64,000 nt of DNA from Strigops habroptila (GCF_004027225.2 NC_046360.1:980001-1044000), one strand, 5' to 3'. Shown: positions 34,901 to 49,900, counted from the first letter of the stretch. Notes: generated by a model not told the origin, from the letters alone. A program made the numbers and translations.

Positions 34901-37900
34901 GCACCGCCGCCGCAGCTGCTGCGACGCCTTCTTGGCCGCCTCACACGCTGCCTGCGCCGCGCCGAGCTGTGGGCACAGTGGGTGAGACCCCGGCACACGC
35001 ACCCCGGTGCCAGGGGATGGTTCACCCCAGACCCACCGTTAAACAAGGACAATTAGAGGTACCTGACCCCCCCCGCCCCGTGCCTGCAGCATCCCAGCCC
35101 TGCTCTGCAAAAAGCAGCACCTGGACCAAAGGAGCTGGATCCCTCTGGGAATGGCATTGTGTTTGGGATAGACACACACAGAGCTCTCGCCAGCCAGAGA
35201 ATGGAGTCATTAAGGAATGACTTTAAATAAGCAAAATCTTGCATTAATGAAGCCTGTAATTCCAAACTAACTATCGGGAAGTAAATGGGCTGTTTTGCTT
35301 TACCCAAGCTCCAGTGACCGGGCTGCTTTTCTTATTACTTTTTAATGTACCATGAATAATATCAATTTATTTGTTTTATCCTCATGGGAAGTGACCTGAC
35401 TCCCAGGAACTGCTCAGGGAAGCACAGTGGCTTTTTCCCTCCTCATGGCAGAGCTTGAGAACTGCCAGCTCTTTATGTTAGCAGCTCTATGCATGAGAGA
35501 TCATGCGAGCACAACCCCGTCCAGTACCCAAAACCCAGCTCAGCACCAAGACCCACCACTGAGCCCCCACCCACTCTGCAGCTTCCCGCCCTTTGCTCAT
35601 GCTCACGCTTGACCAACATTGAATTTTGCCATGTTCTGGTGCAAAAGTGACATTTTTAAGCTTGAAGGAAGTTTGGGGATATTTATTCTCAAACCAGCGG
35701 TCAGTGAGAGCATCAGCACCAAGCGGCTGCACTTCTGAGCCTCAGCCCGCCCGGGGAGCAGGGAGAGGACACCCGGCTCCAGCAGCATCCCCGCTCCCCG
35801 CATGACCCGGGGCTGGCAGCACTTGCCTTCTGCTCCAGCCCGGCCCTGGTGCCCCGCTCGGACTCGAGGCGCTGCTCCAGCTGCACCAGCCGCTTCTGCA
35901 GGAAGCAGATCTCTGTCTGCGCGCACTCGAAGCGCACTTGCCACTCGTCCTCTGCCAACAGAGAGAGACACGAGGTGCTGGGGGGTGCTCGGGCCCGACC
36001 AGCCATGCTGGGGTAGGATGGGTGAATACACAACAGCACCATGGCTCCTGTATGGCACAAACACCAGCACTGAGCTCGTAGGGTGCAGCTCTGCCCCAGC
36101 TTACATAGCACAGGCACAACGCCTTCAGCAAAGCATGCGTGCTCATCCCATCCCATCCCATCCCATCCCATCCCATCCCATCCCATCCCATCCTCCTCAT
36201 CATTCCACAACATGCTTCAATCACACTCGGAGCTGCCAGGAGTGCCAGGCAGTGCCAGTCAGTGCTGGCAGTGCCTTTAGGCAGAATCCCTGCCTGTATC
36301 TCCAGCTCCATGTAATAGCCAGAGCCGTGTATGCTCCTGCTCTTGCCAGCTTATTGCTGGGTGAGCAGTGCAGAAAGATGGGGTGCCAAAACCACACTGG
36401 GGTGTGCAAGGGCTGGGGGAGCAGCACTGCTTGAGGTGGGCAAACCAGAATGCTTTGCTGCCCTACAGAGGCAGGTCAGAGTGGGTGCCCAGAGCATGCA
36501 TCACCCCCAAGGGATGCCCCTACCTCCTCCAGAGCCACTTATCTTCATCTCACGCAACTGAACCAGCTGCTGGGCCTCCTCCAGCTGCTTTTCCACTGAC
36601 TCCAGTTTCTTCTGCACTTGGTCATGTTTGCTCTGGGGAAAGCAGGGAAGGAGGGAGCAGCTCTACCCAGCTCCAGGGTACTTGGGTCTGAGAGCAGCAT
36701 CCCCACCGGCATGGCCCAACATCTCAGGACTCTCCTACCTGCAGCTCCTGCAGCTCACGGGCTCCCCGCAGCCTCTCTGCCCGCTCCCCATCCAGGACCT
36801 GGCAGGCGACATCGCCCTTGTACTGCTCATCCAACAGCTCCGTGTTCAGGTCGATGATCTGGGGGGAAACAGGGAGTCAGTCTGGGCATCACTATGCATG
36901 CATCAACCTGAGCATCCCAACTGCTCCCACTGCATGTGCTTAGGGGACGTGGTAAGTACACACCATCACCAACCAGTGCCACCAGAACCCCAGGCTCCCA
37001 CTGACAGCACCCAGCAAAGAGCAATCACTGCAGGAGCCCGTGGCTGCACCCCTGCAGGGGATATGCAGGACACTTCTCCTGCATGCCGCCTCCTCACTAT
37101 TAGCATTCACCCCATTAAACCAAGTCACTTCTGGTGTCTGCACAGGTCAGCGAGCCTGCAGTCCTGAGAGCATCATGTGCTACATCAGTGTGTAATTTCC
37201 TGTTCTAATTGCAGCCTTTTGTCAGCAGAAGGGATGACACTCACACTGCCACTCTCCAGCCTCATACACTGCACTGGTGGCAGCATGAGGTGACATCTGC
37301 CCTTGTTGGAGGGGATATGAGGCTTTCCCCGGGAACAATCCTGGGAACAGCCCATTCCCAAGGTGTCTGAGCTGCTCTCTGGGTGCAACCATCTGCTGCT
37401 GAGGCAGGCAGGATCCTACCCAGCACAGACCCTGCAGTGACGCTGGTCCTGAGTGCTGCAATCAGGATCTGTGGCAGAGGCATTTTGGGGGCTCAATAGA
37501 GGTGGTTTTGGGGCTTTACGGAGGTGTTTCAGGGCTCTACAGAGGTGGTTTGGGCTCTACCTTGCTCTCCAGCTTCTCTGCAGCCTGCCTGAGCTCGCTG
37601 CATTCCTGCTCAGATTTTTCCAGCTTCCTTCTCAACGCTGCCAGCTCCTCCTAGGGAAGATTGCAAAACAACACACATGGAGAGCTCCAGCATCCCCAGC
37701 TTATTGATGAAAACCTCGTTTTCTGTTCAAAATAAGCAGGAGAGACACGGCTGCCTTATTAATACAATTTACCCCGCAACTTTGAAGGCTGCTCACTGCA
37801 AATTGCCGGGACTGCAGCTCCTGACATGAATTCCATCGGAGGGAACGTCAGCACTGCTGTGTGCACACAGCACGCTTTGTGAGGAAGCAGCAAACCTCAA

Positions 37901-40900
37901 AAGCCTGGATGAGCAGCCAAGCGCTGGAATCCTGCTCGAGGAGCATTCCTGGGGCCCTGGCAGGCTATCACAGAGCGGGTGCAAAGGCACCTTGTTTTCT
38001 GTGATTCCTTCTCAGGCAGCCTGGCTGTAACAGCAGCGAGAGCTGCTCGGCGCTGCCTTGTCCTGCTTTGATTTCCTGCTCAACACTGAGCAGAAGCAGA
38101 ACGTGCAGAGTTGTGATAAAAACAGAGGTTAACGGGTGATGGGGCCTGATGGATCCCAGGCGGGTTTGGAGAGAGAAACAGAGGCTTGGGCAGCTTTTAT
38201 TTCATCTGAACCAGCCTGAAAACATCTTGTTAAAACCTCACTAAGGCAAAAGGAGGAGCAGGACGTCAGGAAGACAGACAAAGAATTTAGTGCAGGTCCC
38301 AGATGGTGCAGAAGGGCAAAAGGTGCATGTCCTGGGTCAGCAGGTGCCCGTTAAACTCTCTCATCAGCAGTGGCAGCACAGGGGAAAGCCAGCACAGCGC
38401 TGGTGACAGTACAGAGCAGTTCTCTGCCTCAAGGATGTGTTTGGCCGCTCAGCATCCATCATCCCACAGACTGATGTGGGGCATCCATCCACAAGGGACT
38501 TGGCTCAGCAGACCCAGTGCCTCGCAGGGGGCATAAGGAGGGCAATGGGGCAGTCACGGCCCTAGGACAGGGCTTTGGCTATGTGGGGACACGGTGCATT
38601 TGCTACTGTCCCTCTAAAGAAGGAGAGTTATTTCTCACTTCACAGCAAAACACATTACTCAGGGCAAAAAATGCAGTGCCAAGAACATACGACAGCTTCT
38701 AACGGGCAGAAAAACATCTCTGCTCTGACAGGAGTGACTTCTGCCCAACCCACCAGACAGAGCCCCTAAAGCATCCCATCCCACCCCATCCCATCCTGCC
38801 CCTTCCCAACCCATCCCACCCCTTGGTACATACTTCTTTAGCCCGAAGCTGCTCCTCCGCGAGGTTAACGCTGAGCAGGGGCCGCACACGGCTCAGCAGC
38901 TGCCACCAGGGCCAGTGCCTGACTGCCTGGAACACCACCAGGTTCTTCTGGATGCAGCGGGTGGCCAGGCGCTGGATCTTCAACCTCTTGAACGTCTGGC
39001 GGCTGAGGAAGCCCTTGCACGCAGCCTGGAGCAGGATCATCTTCTGGGCTATCAGCTTGTCACGTTGCTTCTCCAGTCGCGAGATGACTCCTGGCTTCAG
39101 GAAAACCTGACAGCAAGAAACAGACATTCAGGATGGGGCCTGAAACCTGCCCACAGCCAGTGGGATGTATTTATGGCTAACACCCAGCAGCCTTCCCAGA
39201 GACCTGCAGGAGACTGAATGTCCTTGGACCAGTGCATGCGACAACTGCACCAGCCTTAGAGCAGCTCCAGTGCCTAAAGGGGCTCCAGGAAACCTGGAGA
39301 GGGGCTTTGGACAAGGGCCTGTAGGGACAGGACAAGGGGAATGGCTTTAACCTGCCAGAGGGGAGATTGAGATGAGCTCTGAGGCAGAAGCTCTTCCCTG
39401 TGAGGGTGCTGAGGCGCTGGCACAGGGTGCCCGGAGAAGCTGTGGCTGCCCCATCCCTGGCAGTGTTCAAGGCCAGGTTGGACACAGGGGCTTGGAGCAA
39501 CCTGCTCTAGTGGAAGGTGTCCCTGCCCGTGGCAGGGGGTTGGAGCTGGAGGAGCTTTAAGGTCCCTTCCAACACAAACCAGTCTGTGATTCCATGATAC
39601 AGATTTGCTGATGGCATCAAATTCAGCCTGTATCAATCTCTCAGTGAAAAATCTCTGTCATTGCCTGGGGAAGCTCTCGGTACATGGGACTGATCCCTCT
39701 GACTACTGTGCCCCATTTGCATAATACAGCTCTAATAAAAACCAAATTACACTCATGAAGCCAGTGGCACACTTAAAGCTGCATTCAAAAGATGCTAAAT
39801 TGAATCAAAGAACAATTCCAAGGAAGCTCCCTTTCTTGAGATAATGCTATGATTGCTTCACCACCGATCTGATTGTCTCATTAATGTCTGCATTAACTTC
39901 ACAAGACCGCAACTTTTAGAAGCTAGTGCAAAATCAATGCTCAAAGCAATGGCAAAACTAACTCTCCATAACAAGATGTGACTGGAGCTGCTATTGAGCT
40001 ATTGATTAAGTACAAGGGTTTCATAGAAGAGGTAATTGCAAACTGCACTGTGCAGGATAAAAGAAAGTTATTTTGTGCCACAGAACTGTGTCACGAATTC
40101 TTTCTTCATAGACTCCGGGAGCTGGCAAAATTCAGTTTGCTTTGAGCTTATCACATTTCAGTTCAAACGTTGCTGCCGCAACACCTCAGCTGCCTGGCCC
40201 TGCAGTGTTAACCCCAGCCCACCAAAACCACGAGTGCCCAAGCCCCATTAACTCCCAGGAGAGATCAAAGGTAAAGAGGAACATCAATGCCATGAGGGGC
40301 CGGATGTCGATAACTAGGTACACACTTCACCCAGGGAAATGCTTTCAAATGTGAATGAGGAGCCTTCTGCTTTGATGTTTGGTGAAGCTTGGTTTCCCAG
40401 CCCCCTGGGCATAGCAGAAGAGAGGTTTTCCCTCCAGTTTGGGAAGCTTTGGGCAGCTGGAAGTGCCTGACATGGGAGTGGCTCTACAGATACACACCGA
40501 GAGCAACAGGGAAGCAGAGCTGGAGCCGTCATACCTGGCTGCGCCCAATGGCAACGCTGCTCTTCTCCAGATCCAGCACCTGGAAGAGCTCCTGTATGGC
40601 CTGTGGAGAAGGAGCACACCATGGAATTGCTCAGAAAACATTTACACCCTGATACGAGCCTGATGAAACAGGGCAGAGACCCCCGGTCCTTACAGGCACT
40701 CAGTAAGGGTGCATCCAGCCCTGAGTCCTGGTGTGAGAAGGGCTTTCTGCCCCGGAGGGCCCCGATGCATGGGTGCCTGTGGCTGGAGGCTACTCAGGGG
40801 AAGGTGAGAGCCTGTCCTGACCAAGAGTTCTGCCTATGGAGCCAAACGCAGGAGGGAAAGCACCAAATTCCCCCTGGAGCCCACTGGGGCTCCACCAGAG

Positions 40901-43900
40901 CAGAGCTGAGCCCCTGCAGGGAGGCAAGCAGGAAAAGAAGCCTGAACTCAATTACTCTGAGCTTTGGACCAGCATACGAATGTAGCAGCCAGCAACATCA
41001 CACATTTCCCTGGGGCAGCCAACACTATCTGGACAAACGGATGATTTGAAAACCCCAGAGCTCCCAAAATTGAAACAAAACCCCTCCACTAATGCTTCAC
41101 TCCATACAACAGCCTCTGGAGGCCACACACATCTCCTCCATGAAGGATTATTTCACCACGGCCCCTGAAGCACCTTGCTGCAGCAGAACTGCACCCCAGC
41201 CTGCAGCCCTGCATGCTCTGGGGGAAGGTGGGGATGCAGCACATGAGTGCATTGGATATGGACCACCACCATGCATGAAACCGTGTGCTGGAGGCAAGGA
41301 AGTACCTGCTCCTGTGGCACTGCTGGGACTGGGTCCAGCACAGGGCTATGTGGACAATCCCATCCCATCCCATCCCATCCAGCAGGGCCAGCATGAGCAC
41401 AAGGTTGGTCATTGCTGCACCATCACCCTCACTCCAGACAAGCATCTCTTGTGCTGCAGTGGCCGAGTTAATGCACTCACTGGGAAGCAGCCTCCAGCTA
41501 ACACCGTGTGGCAGGAGCTCCAGGGAGGCCAGGATTTTCCAAATCCCTGGTTTACACACTGCTGAGAAGGCACCCTCTGCCTCCTTACAGCATTTAATAA
41601 CAATATTGACCTTTTCTGGCTGTCAAACTTGTCTTATTAAATCCCGAGTCTTAACTGAATTTGCACACCCTGGCTGGCAGTTTGCACAACAGAGCACGTG
41701 CCCATGTTTAATTCATCTCCTCTCGGCTCTTCCCAGCTCTCAGTGCTTCTCACAGCCTGTTCCAGGGGCACGGGGGGGTCTCCCAAGATTCTGCTATAAA
41801 TTTATTATGAAACAATAAAAATGGCAAATCTCCATCTTCATTCCTGAGCTCCCTTGAATTTCAGGCTTTGTGGGATAATAAATTTATAGCAGAAACTTGG
41901 GAGAACCCCCCTACATCCCAGCAACAACGGATGCCTGAGAGAGGCAGGGACTGGGAAGCAGCTCCTGTCGCAGGGCAGGGAGATGCCGGCGTGACCCGTT
42001 TGGAGAGAGGACAGCCAGGATCACACAGGGCCCAGGCAATGCCAGCACAACGGCTGCCTGCAGGGAGCTGCAGGAGTTGCTCCTCTTTGCAAAGCAAGCC
42101 CTTATGGCATTGGGAAAGGCTGGAGGAGTTCCAGCATCGGCACGGTCCAATGAGGGGCTCCCAACCTGTGCTCTCCATGCCGTCCTGGCACATACCTTGC
42201 TCTCATTCGGCACCTCGTAGGCAGAGCTGTGCTTCTTCATGACATCCGGAGCCAAGACCTGGAAGCGCCTTCGGAACTGGGTAAGGAGCAGGCGATCCGC
42301 ATACCCTGGGGGGACACAGACATCACTGGGGGCTGCACCAGCCTCGGGGCAAGTGGCTCACACCAAACACTGGGGAGGGAACCGGCGGTGGGGGGCTGAG
42401 GCAAAGGGTGGCACCTCCTGTGCATAGCAAAAGGCATTGCGGGTGGTGGGGACCATGGAGCTACAGTGAGGGCAGGGTGGAAAGAGTGGACAAGCAGCAG
42501 AGATGCGCTTGAGGTAGCCAGACACCACCCAAGCACCTTGCATCATGCAGATGTCCCTGGACCTGATGCGTGGATGCTCCAAAGGGAGCATGGGGGAACC
42601 CCATTTGGTCTGCAGCCACCGTGCCCAGGCTGCGGGCAGGAGAGGGGCTGGGAACCCCCACAAAAGCAGCAATACAACCTCGAGGGCTTTCTGAAGTGGG
42701 GCTGGCAAGAGGCAGATGATGAGCAAAGCAAGGTGTGGAAGGGCAGCACACACGGCGGTGGGGGTCCAGGCGTACCGATGCGGTGCAGGCGCAGGGCATC
42801 CAGGAGCTGGGTCCCCTCCAGCTGTGTCCGCAGGGTCGGCACATCCAGCTGCGGGGCTGCGCCGGGCGGCGCGGGGGGACGAGGCACCGGCCCCTCGGGC
42901 CCCGCTTCCGGGAGCAGGCAGTGAACAAAGTGCAGCTGGGACCGTCGGAGGAGGTTCGTGAGCGCATCCTGCCGGGCAAGCAGAGGTCAGCGGGGATGGA
43001 GCGGTGCTGGGGACACCCCCCGCACCAGCTGGAGTCATCCTCAGAACCCCACAGCTCAGTGCATGTTAGGAACAGCTTCGGTCCGAGGTGCAAGCCCAGC
43101 ACACAGGTCGCAGAGGCTGAGTGGGACCCTTCCTGCTCATGTCCCAGGTTTTCTATTGATGGGCTACCAAATCCTACAGGGTTGAGGGTTGCTGAGCGAG
43201 GGTTTGCCAGGGACACCCAGGACCTCAAAGTGGGCTGGAAGGGGAGTCAACAGAGACTGTGCTACTCTCCTCAAGAGACTTTAGGCACCTAATTATGGCT
43301 GAGGTCAGCAGGAGCTTGGCACGTGCCCAGCAAAGAGGCTGCTCTAGTTGCCCGAGTGCTTAAGAGGATTAAGCGGTGGCACAGCAAGGTGCGTGTGTAA
43401 TCTGCTTCATGATATGTTTGCCTGGGATGCTTTCCCGTGGCCAGAGCAGCACCCCAGGCTCAGAGCCCTGTGGGACACAGCCCCGCAGTGGGACCCCTGT
43501 GGTCACTGTGCACTCACCGCCTGCAGTTTGAGCTGAGCACACACCGACCGCTTCTTCACAGCCGCGAAGCTGCTGGCGAAGGTCTTCCTGACGCAGGCGC
43601 TGCGGTGCAGAGCTGCCTGCGAGCGGCCCTCCAGCCCCGCCACGGCGCGGCAGCCCAGCGGCGCCCGCAGCCGCGGCACCACCAGCTCCCGCACGGCCTC
43701 GCTGTGAGCAATGAGCAGTGTGGTCAGTGCTGGGGGTCCTCTGCTTCAAAGCCCCTTCCAGGGGGATGCAATCACCAGCATCCCAAATTCAGCATCAGTG
43801 CTGCCGCACGGCACCCGGCCATGGAGCAGAGCAGGGTGCCAGGACACCTCCCACCCTTCTGCTCCTCTCTGGTTTGGGCACCAAGCTGTTCACCACTGTT

Positions 43901-46900
43901 AAAACTTCCCCGAATTGAAGCCAAAATGAGCAGCGAGTGTTTAAGCACAAGGTCAAAGTCCTGCCATGTGCAGAGACATCGGCAGCAGCTCGATTACATT
44001 TCAACTCCAATTTAGTACACAAGGTTCCTTGAGGAAGTGGGGAAAACCTGCACCATTGCTGCAAGGGGACGTGACCTCAGGCAGCGATGCTTCATGGCTT
44101 GATGCCTGCCCTGTGGCACTGCGGAGCCAAGGACATCGCAGGGTCCCCCTGGTGCCCCTCATTCCCCCACTGCCCACGCCTGCAGGAGGGGACCCCCACT
44201 GAAAGGCCAGTGTCACAGATCTGCTGACTAGAAGAAGCCAGCCAGCTCTGATGGGAAGCTGTTCGCTGCGGCGCTATTCACCAGCACCCGGCAGCATCTG
44301 CTGTGATCACAGCGTGTACATCCTGCTGTCAGTCAGCCCCAGGGCTTGATGGCTGCGACTCAAATCACTTGACATCTGCTCCCCACACCTCAGCTAAGCT
44401 CTCAGGATTCCCACAAAGCCGGGCTGAAGCTGTGGGGGTTTATGGCTTTCTTGCACTGGTGTCAGCATGTGCCCGGGGCTGCCCTGCAGATGGGATCCAC
44501 TCAAGATCCCGTCCCCACCGTGCTCATGCAAAGCCAGATCAGCTCCATCCCTGCACTGTGCATTGGGCAGGAGGTGGGGGGAACAGGCAGGGACCCCTGA
44601 TAGCCAGCACCAAGGCTGCAGGTCCCCTCCTCTCTGCTGGGATGCCCCACACAACCCTCTGCCTTCCCCACCACAAGTGGCCTCTCAGAGCTGGGGCAGG
44701 TTTGCAATCTCAGCTCTCACCAGCATCATCCCCAATCCAATCCCACTCCCATGGGATCCCAATCCCACTCCCACAGGGATGACAGTGTCGCGGCACCTCG
44801 CTCATACTTACACGGTGGACTGCTGCAGCACCTGGATGGCGTTCTGTGCTGAGAGGTTGAACTTGGCTTTGCTGACCCAGCCCGTGAGGTCGTAGCGCAC
44901 GGGGTCCGTGCCCAGCTGATGGGAGATCTCAAAGTGCAGCCCCTGCTCGCACCTCCGCATGTGGCTGTCCCCTGCAGCAGGAGCCCCACAACCCCAGGAG
45001 AAAAGCTGTTTAATCTATTACATGGCCTATTCAATTCCCAAAGCTACACGGTGATGCCGAAGGACGGGCGGCCGAGCTGGCCCCCGCTTACCCTCCTGGT
45101 CGGGTCCCTTTGCTGTGAAGTAGGAGCACAGGCGGTCAAAGGCGGTGCCATCCCCGGAGCCGGGGGTCAGCGCCTCCTCGTCCAGGATCCACAGCAGTCC
45201 CCTGCGGTCGGATCCCGGGCTGCCCGGCAGCGCCTGCGGCTGCAGAAGGAGATGAGCTTGGGAATGGGGCAGGGGGCTGAAGGCAGCCATGCCAGCCTGC
45301 TCCCCCCCACTGCCATCCTGCTCCCCGCCACCTCTGCTCACTGTGTTTCCTGCCCCGGACCAGCCAGAACAGGGTTGGGAAACCCTCCTGGTCGCATCCA
45401 GCTCCAAACACCATCACCCTTGAGACCTCTGCAGTCACACAGCATCCCAAAGGGACCAGCCATCCTGCTCTGCAGCAGGGCAGGGGGATGTGCCCTGGGT
45501 GCAGGGCTTGACCAGGAGGGGTGCTTGTATTTTAAAAAGCCAAAAAGGCCCTGGGTGATGCTGCACCCTCCCCTGCAACCCCACAGGCTGCTCTGTGCCA
45601 AACACACCATGAGGTCCCGCTCTGCCTCTGAAGCCCTCCCTCGTCTGAGCAGGAGGATGCTCCAAGTGTGACCAGAGCAACCAGCTCCCATGGGAACGAG
45701 TTACCTGTGAGGAGCTCAGGTCGATGATGGACAGCGTGTCCAGTGGAGAGCGCTCTGGAAGATCAAAAGACACCTCAACATTTTCCTGGAAAACATTATT
45801 TAAAAGCCTGCTTCAGTCACGGTCTGGCATCTGAAAGCCAAGAGGAGAGATGTCTGCATGGAGGGGGAGGAAGGTGGTGTGGGTACTGCTCCACTTGGCT
45901 CTGTGGGGTTCCCTTCTTCAGCCAAGGGCTGCAGGCGAGGAGCCCCTGCTGCAGGGTAACCCACCACCTGCACCTCATCCCAGCACCCCCAATGTGCCCT
46001 GGAGCACGGGGAGCCCCTGGGATGGGCAGGGTGAGCCCTTGCTCCTGTGTGAACCAGGGATGCTCAGCAAGAGCTGCAGCTTCGGTGTCTCTCCCTGGTA
46101 ACACGGTGAGGTTCAGGTTGGCAGCCTCAGCATGCAAGTGGAGAAAGCAGCAGCGGGGCTGGAGTTTCTGCCTACCAGGGCACGTGCCAGCATCATCCTG
46201 TGCGTGACCCATGCTCTGTGACCCAGCTCGGGGAGGAAATGGGTCACTGGGGCTCACAGTGGCAGTGCTATGGCTCAAAGGGAATGTGCTTGCACCAGGG
46301 CAGGCAGCAACGGAGCGGAGCCTGCTGAGCCCTCTGCCATTTCGAGCTCAGCCGTATCTAGATGAATATCTATCTAGTGATATTCATCACTACTGGAGAG
46401 CACACAGATACTTACTTGGTACAAGTGTTGTGTGAATATTAAGCCATGGGAATTCAACTCTGTTCCCAGGGCTAGAGGTATTAGAGTAACTCCTGCAAGC
46501 TTAATAAGTTCATCTCTGCTGGTAGGTTTTTCAGCAGCTTATTTCTGCAATAATTTATCATTTTCCTTTCTATCCTCTATTATTCATCACCTGAGGGAAA
46601 ACTCAGCTGCACCAGAAGGGCACAAAGTCCCTGAGCTGGAACACGCATACCCAAACTGCTGCCAAGGCAGCCTGGCACCTTGGGAATGTCAGGAATATCC
46701 AAGAGGATCCACAACTGGGGCAGTGGGGAGAAGAGAGACCTGGCTCAAGGTGACTGCTCCATACAGACCCCTCATTTCTCTGCAACCCTCCACTAAAGGT
46801 ACTGAGTTATCTGGTCACACCCTGGCAGGGCACAGGGACCCGTTGTGTCAAAGCCCCATCCCAGCCCCTGCTCCTCACCTCTCTGTACCTCTCCATCTCC

Positions 46901-49900
46901 GAAATGAAGGTTTTCTCGTAGAAGAGCGCCTGGAGCCGCTCGTGCACGTAGTTGTGGCAGAGCTCCTCGAAGGTCGCTGCTCGCTCGTGGCGCTGGTGCC
47001 GGGGGTTGTGGAAGCCGGGGGTGTCCACCACGGCAATGGAGGCCACGGAGAGGTGCGGGGACGAGAAAGACCTGCGGAAAGAGCCACACGCATCATGGGT
47101 TTTACCCATGGACATGCCCAGCTCTCCCTTTGAAGGTGACACTGCCTCCTCCCCCCCGACATGCAACACCCCTGGGTGGGCACCATCCCATGTAGCAGTG
47201 ACCAGCACTTCCCATCTTGCCCTGTCCCCATGTCTCCTGCCAGGGAGCACCCACACCTCCTGACACGGTTCCTTTGCTTCTCCCTTCTCCCTCTTCTTCG
47301 ATCTACCCAAGCTGAGCATCGCCTCCCAGCCTGGATGGAAGCATAAGGCGCAGACTGCTCCTGACCTGGCCTAACAAACCCTTAACAGTGGGACGGGATG
47401 AGAGGGCAGCAAGGGATTCCAACCCTGGGAAACCTCCAGGGCTGTTTTTAATGCACATTTCTGAATCACCATCACATTGTGCTGCTCCATCCCCGGCAGC
47501 CCTGCGGCAGAGATTAAAGGATTTCTCCTCAGTGGCACGGGGCAGTGAGGATGCTTCTGTGAAAGCACAGGGTGGAATGAAGAAACAAAGGTATATTTAT
47601 AAAGTGCTGCGTGCAGATTTCCATAGCAGCATCCTCCTGCAGCTGGGGTTAAAAAGATTCAGGTTCACCATCACCATCAACTCACTGAGGAAGCAGGGTT
47701 TTCATGGATCGTGCCTGGATTGTTGTTGCAGTGGTTTAACAGGCGTTGGTGGGCTGGGGTGGAAAATAAAGCTGGGCAAAGCAAAGCTACCTTTAAAGAC
47801 AAGAGGAGACCCAGGACACATCCCGAGCTAATGCTGTTATTCAGGAGAACCAGCAGCATTTTGCTCCTCTGTCAGCTCTTTGAGTACCATCAGCAATTCC
47901 CCTTTGGAGTGTGGTTGCTAGGAATTACAATAAAAATATTATGCAGGTTAAATAACTGCAGGTTAAAATAAACCTGCAGCAGCAACACAGAGTATTTTGG
48001 GCACCAGCTTTTATATGGATGCTGACTTCAACAAACTGAGTTGCACATCAGAACTGAGAAAATGGAACAGTTCCTGAGGCCTGATCCTCACCCTGGTGTT
48101 AACTTATTCCATTTATCCCAGTAGATAATTTTGTATTTACAGCACCCGAAGAGATACATCAGCCCACAGGGGATGAACTTCCCATCCCGGCTCTCCAGAT
48201 GAAATAAGCCCCTGGAGCAGATGAAGGTGCTGCCTGCTTGGCCACACCATCACCGGGATGCAGCCGCAGCTCCCAGGGCACCTCGGCAGCTGCTCAGGTA
48301 CCAGCCCCTCTCACTGACACCTCAATCCTCCCCTGTGATGGAGCAACTCCTGCCACACATCTGCAGGGCTCTCTGTGGGATTCCTGGACTGGTTTGTTGC
48401 TCTGCCTGTACTGGTAACCTTGATTTCAGTCTGCAAAGTCACATCTATTATTAATAGGAAGCTGGGCTGCTCCTCTCAGCACCGTGATGCCCTGCTTGGT
48501 ATGTCTGCTCATGGTACAGCTTAGAAGCTGCAGCAGGAGAGGTGCCAGGTCACCGTGCCAGGCTGCCCATGTCGGCAAGAGGACCAGGACATGTGCTGCC
48601 CTGTGCAACATCCAGCTGCAGACATGATGCTCCAGAGGGCCCTTTTTTCCCCAGTGCCGGCAGTCAGCCCTCAGAAGATCCGAGCACCAGCGCATCTCCC
48701 ATATGGAGATCTTCATATAACATTGATTTAGAGCAGGCAGCAGTTGCCAGCTCCAAGCCTCTCTCTGGAGACCGCCAGAGAAGGCTCCTCTTGAGCAGCC
48801 CCTGGAGAAGGAGCCATCACCCGCAGCTCCCAACAGCTCCGTACCTGTTGATTAGCGAAACAATTGCGCCAAAGAGCTCCTCATAGAGACCCGAAGCCAT
48901 CCCCTCCACGCACTCCACACCCGTCATCTTCGGCCCTGGCACAGGCAGAGAGGAGAGGAGACAACGACACGTCATTTATTTGCAGCACACACAGGGCCCG
49001 GCCGGTAGCAGCACCAAGCACAGCACCGCTCCCTTACACAGGCACTGCGTGTCACCCGCCTGCCTCCAGCTCCCCCTGTGCCTCCTGCCTAACGTGCATT
49101 TAAGAGGTAAAACTATTGCTGTGCTAAAGGCCAGTTCTTGCTTTTATCAGAATCGCTTGCAGGGGCCTGGCTGTAATTCTGCCACTGAGGATGAGTAGGG
49201 TGTGGAAAGTTTCACCTTAAAGCCAGGCATATCCCGTGTGCATGCTGGATCTGCCTCAGAATTAGAGCCATGTATTAATTTGGGGTTTAGAGTGGCTCAG
49301 GAGCAGTTTGTCCAGCTGGAGGGCTCCTCACAGGAGATGGGTGCATGCAGCACACCCGCAGCATGGCTTCATTTGTGAGCCCACCCTGCTGCCCTCCTGC
49401 TTTGGGTTTTTCCTCCCTTTCCTAGGCAGAACTAGCCTCATTGCTTATGTGCCAGGGACGTTATCTGAATTCACCTGGTTTTCATGTAGCTACATGACAG
49501 AGCACAGTTAATAATTAGATTAACATGAACATACTTCAAGGGACCTCACTGCCTGCAAAGAAGAGGGGTGTTTCCCCTCCTGCAGCCACCCTCCACCCTC
49601 TCCCTGCACAGGGAGCACAGCAATTCCCTGTCACCCATAAGCAAAGGAAAAGGGCTGCAGCACCGGTACCTGCCGGGCTCTCCTCTGCCGGGGGCAGCCG
49701 GCGGCCCCGCGCCGTGACCTGCGCCAGGATCTGCTTGAGGTGGTGCTTGAAGGTGGCTGTGGTGAGCTCCTCCAGGTCGCAGCCCAGCGCCGCCGCCGCG
49801 CTGCTCGCACACTCGAACCTCATGAACTGCTTCCTGCCCGCTGCGGAGGGCACAGGGGCAGGACGGGCTCAGCAGAGCCGGGCTCAGCAGAGCCGGCCGC

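Noticed and set aside
46361..46388. 10-bp perfect palindrome (GATGAATATC, 8-bp loop)
   Set aside because: Short enough to occur by chance in 64 kb and without flanking structure.
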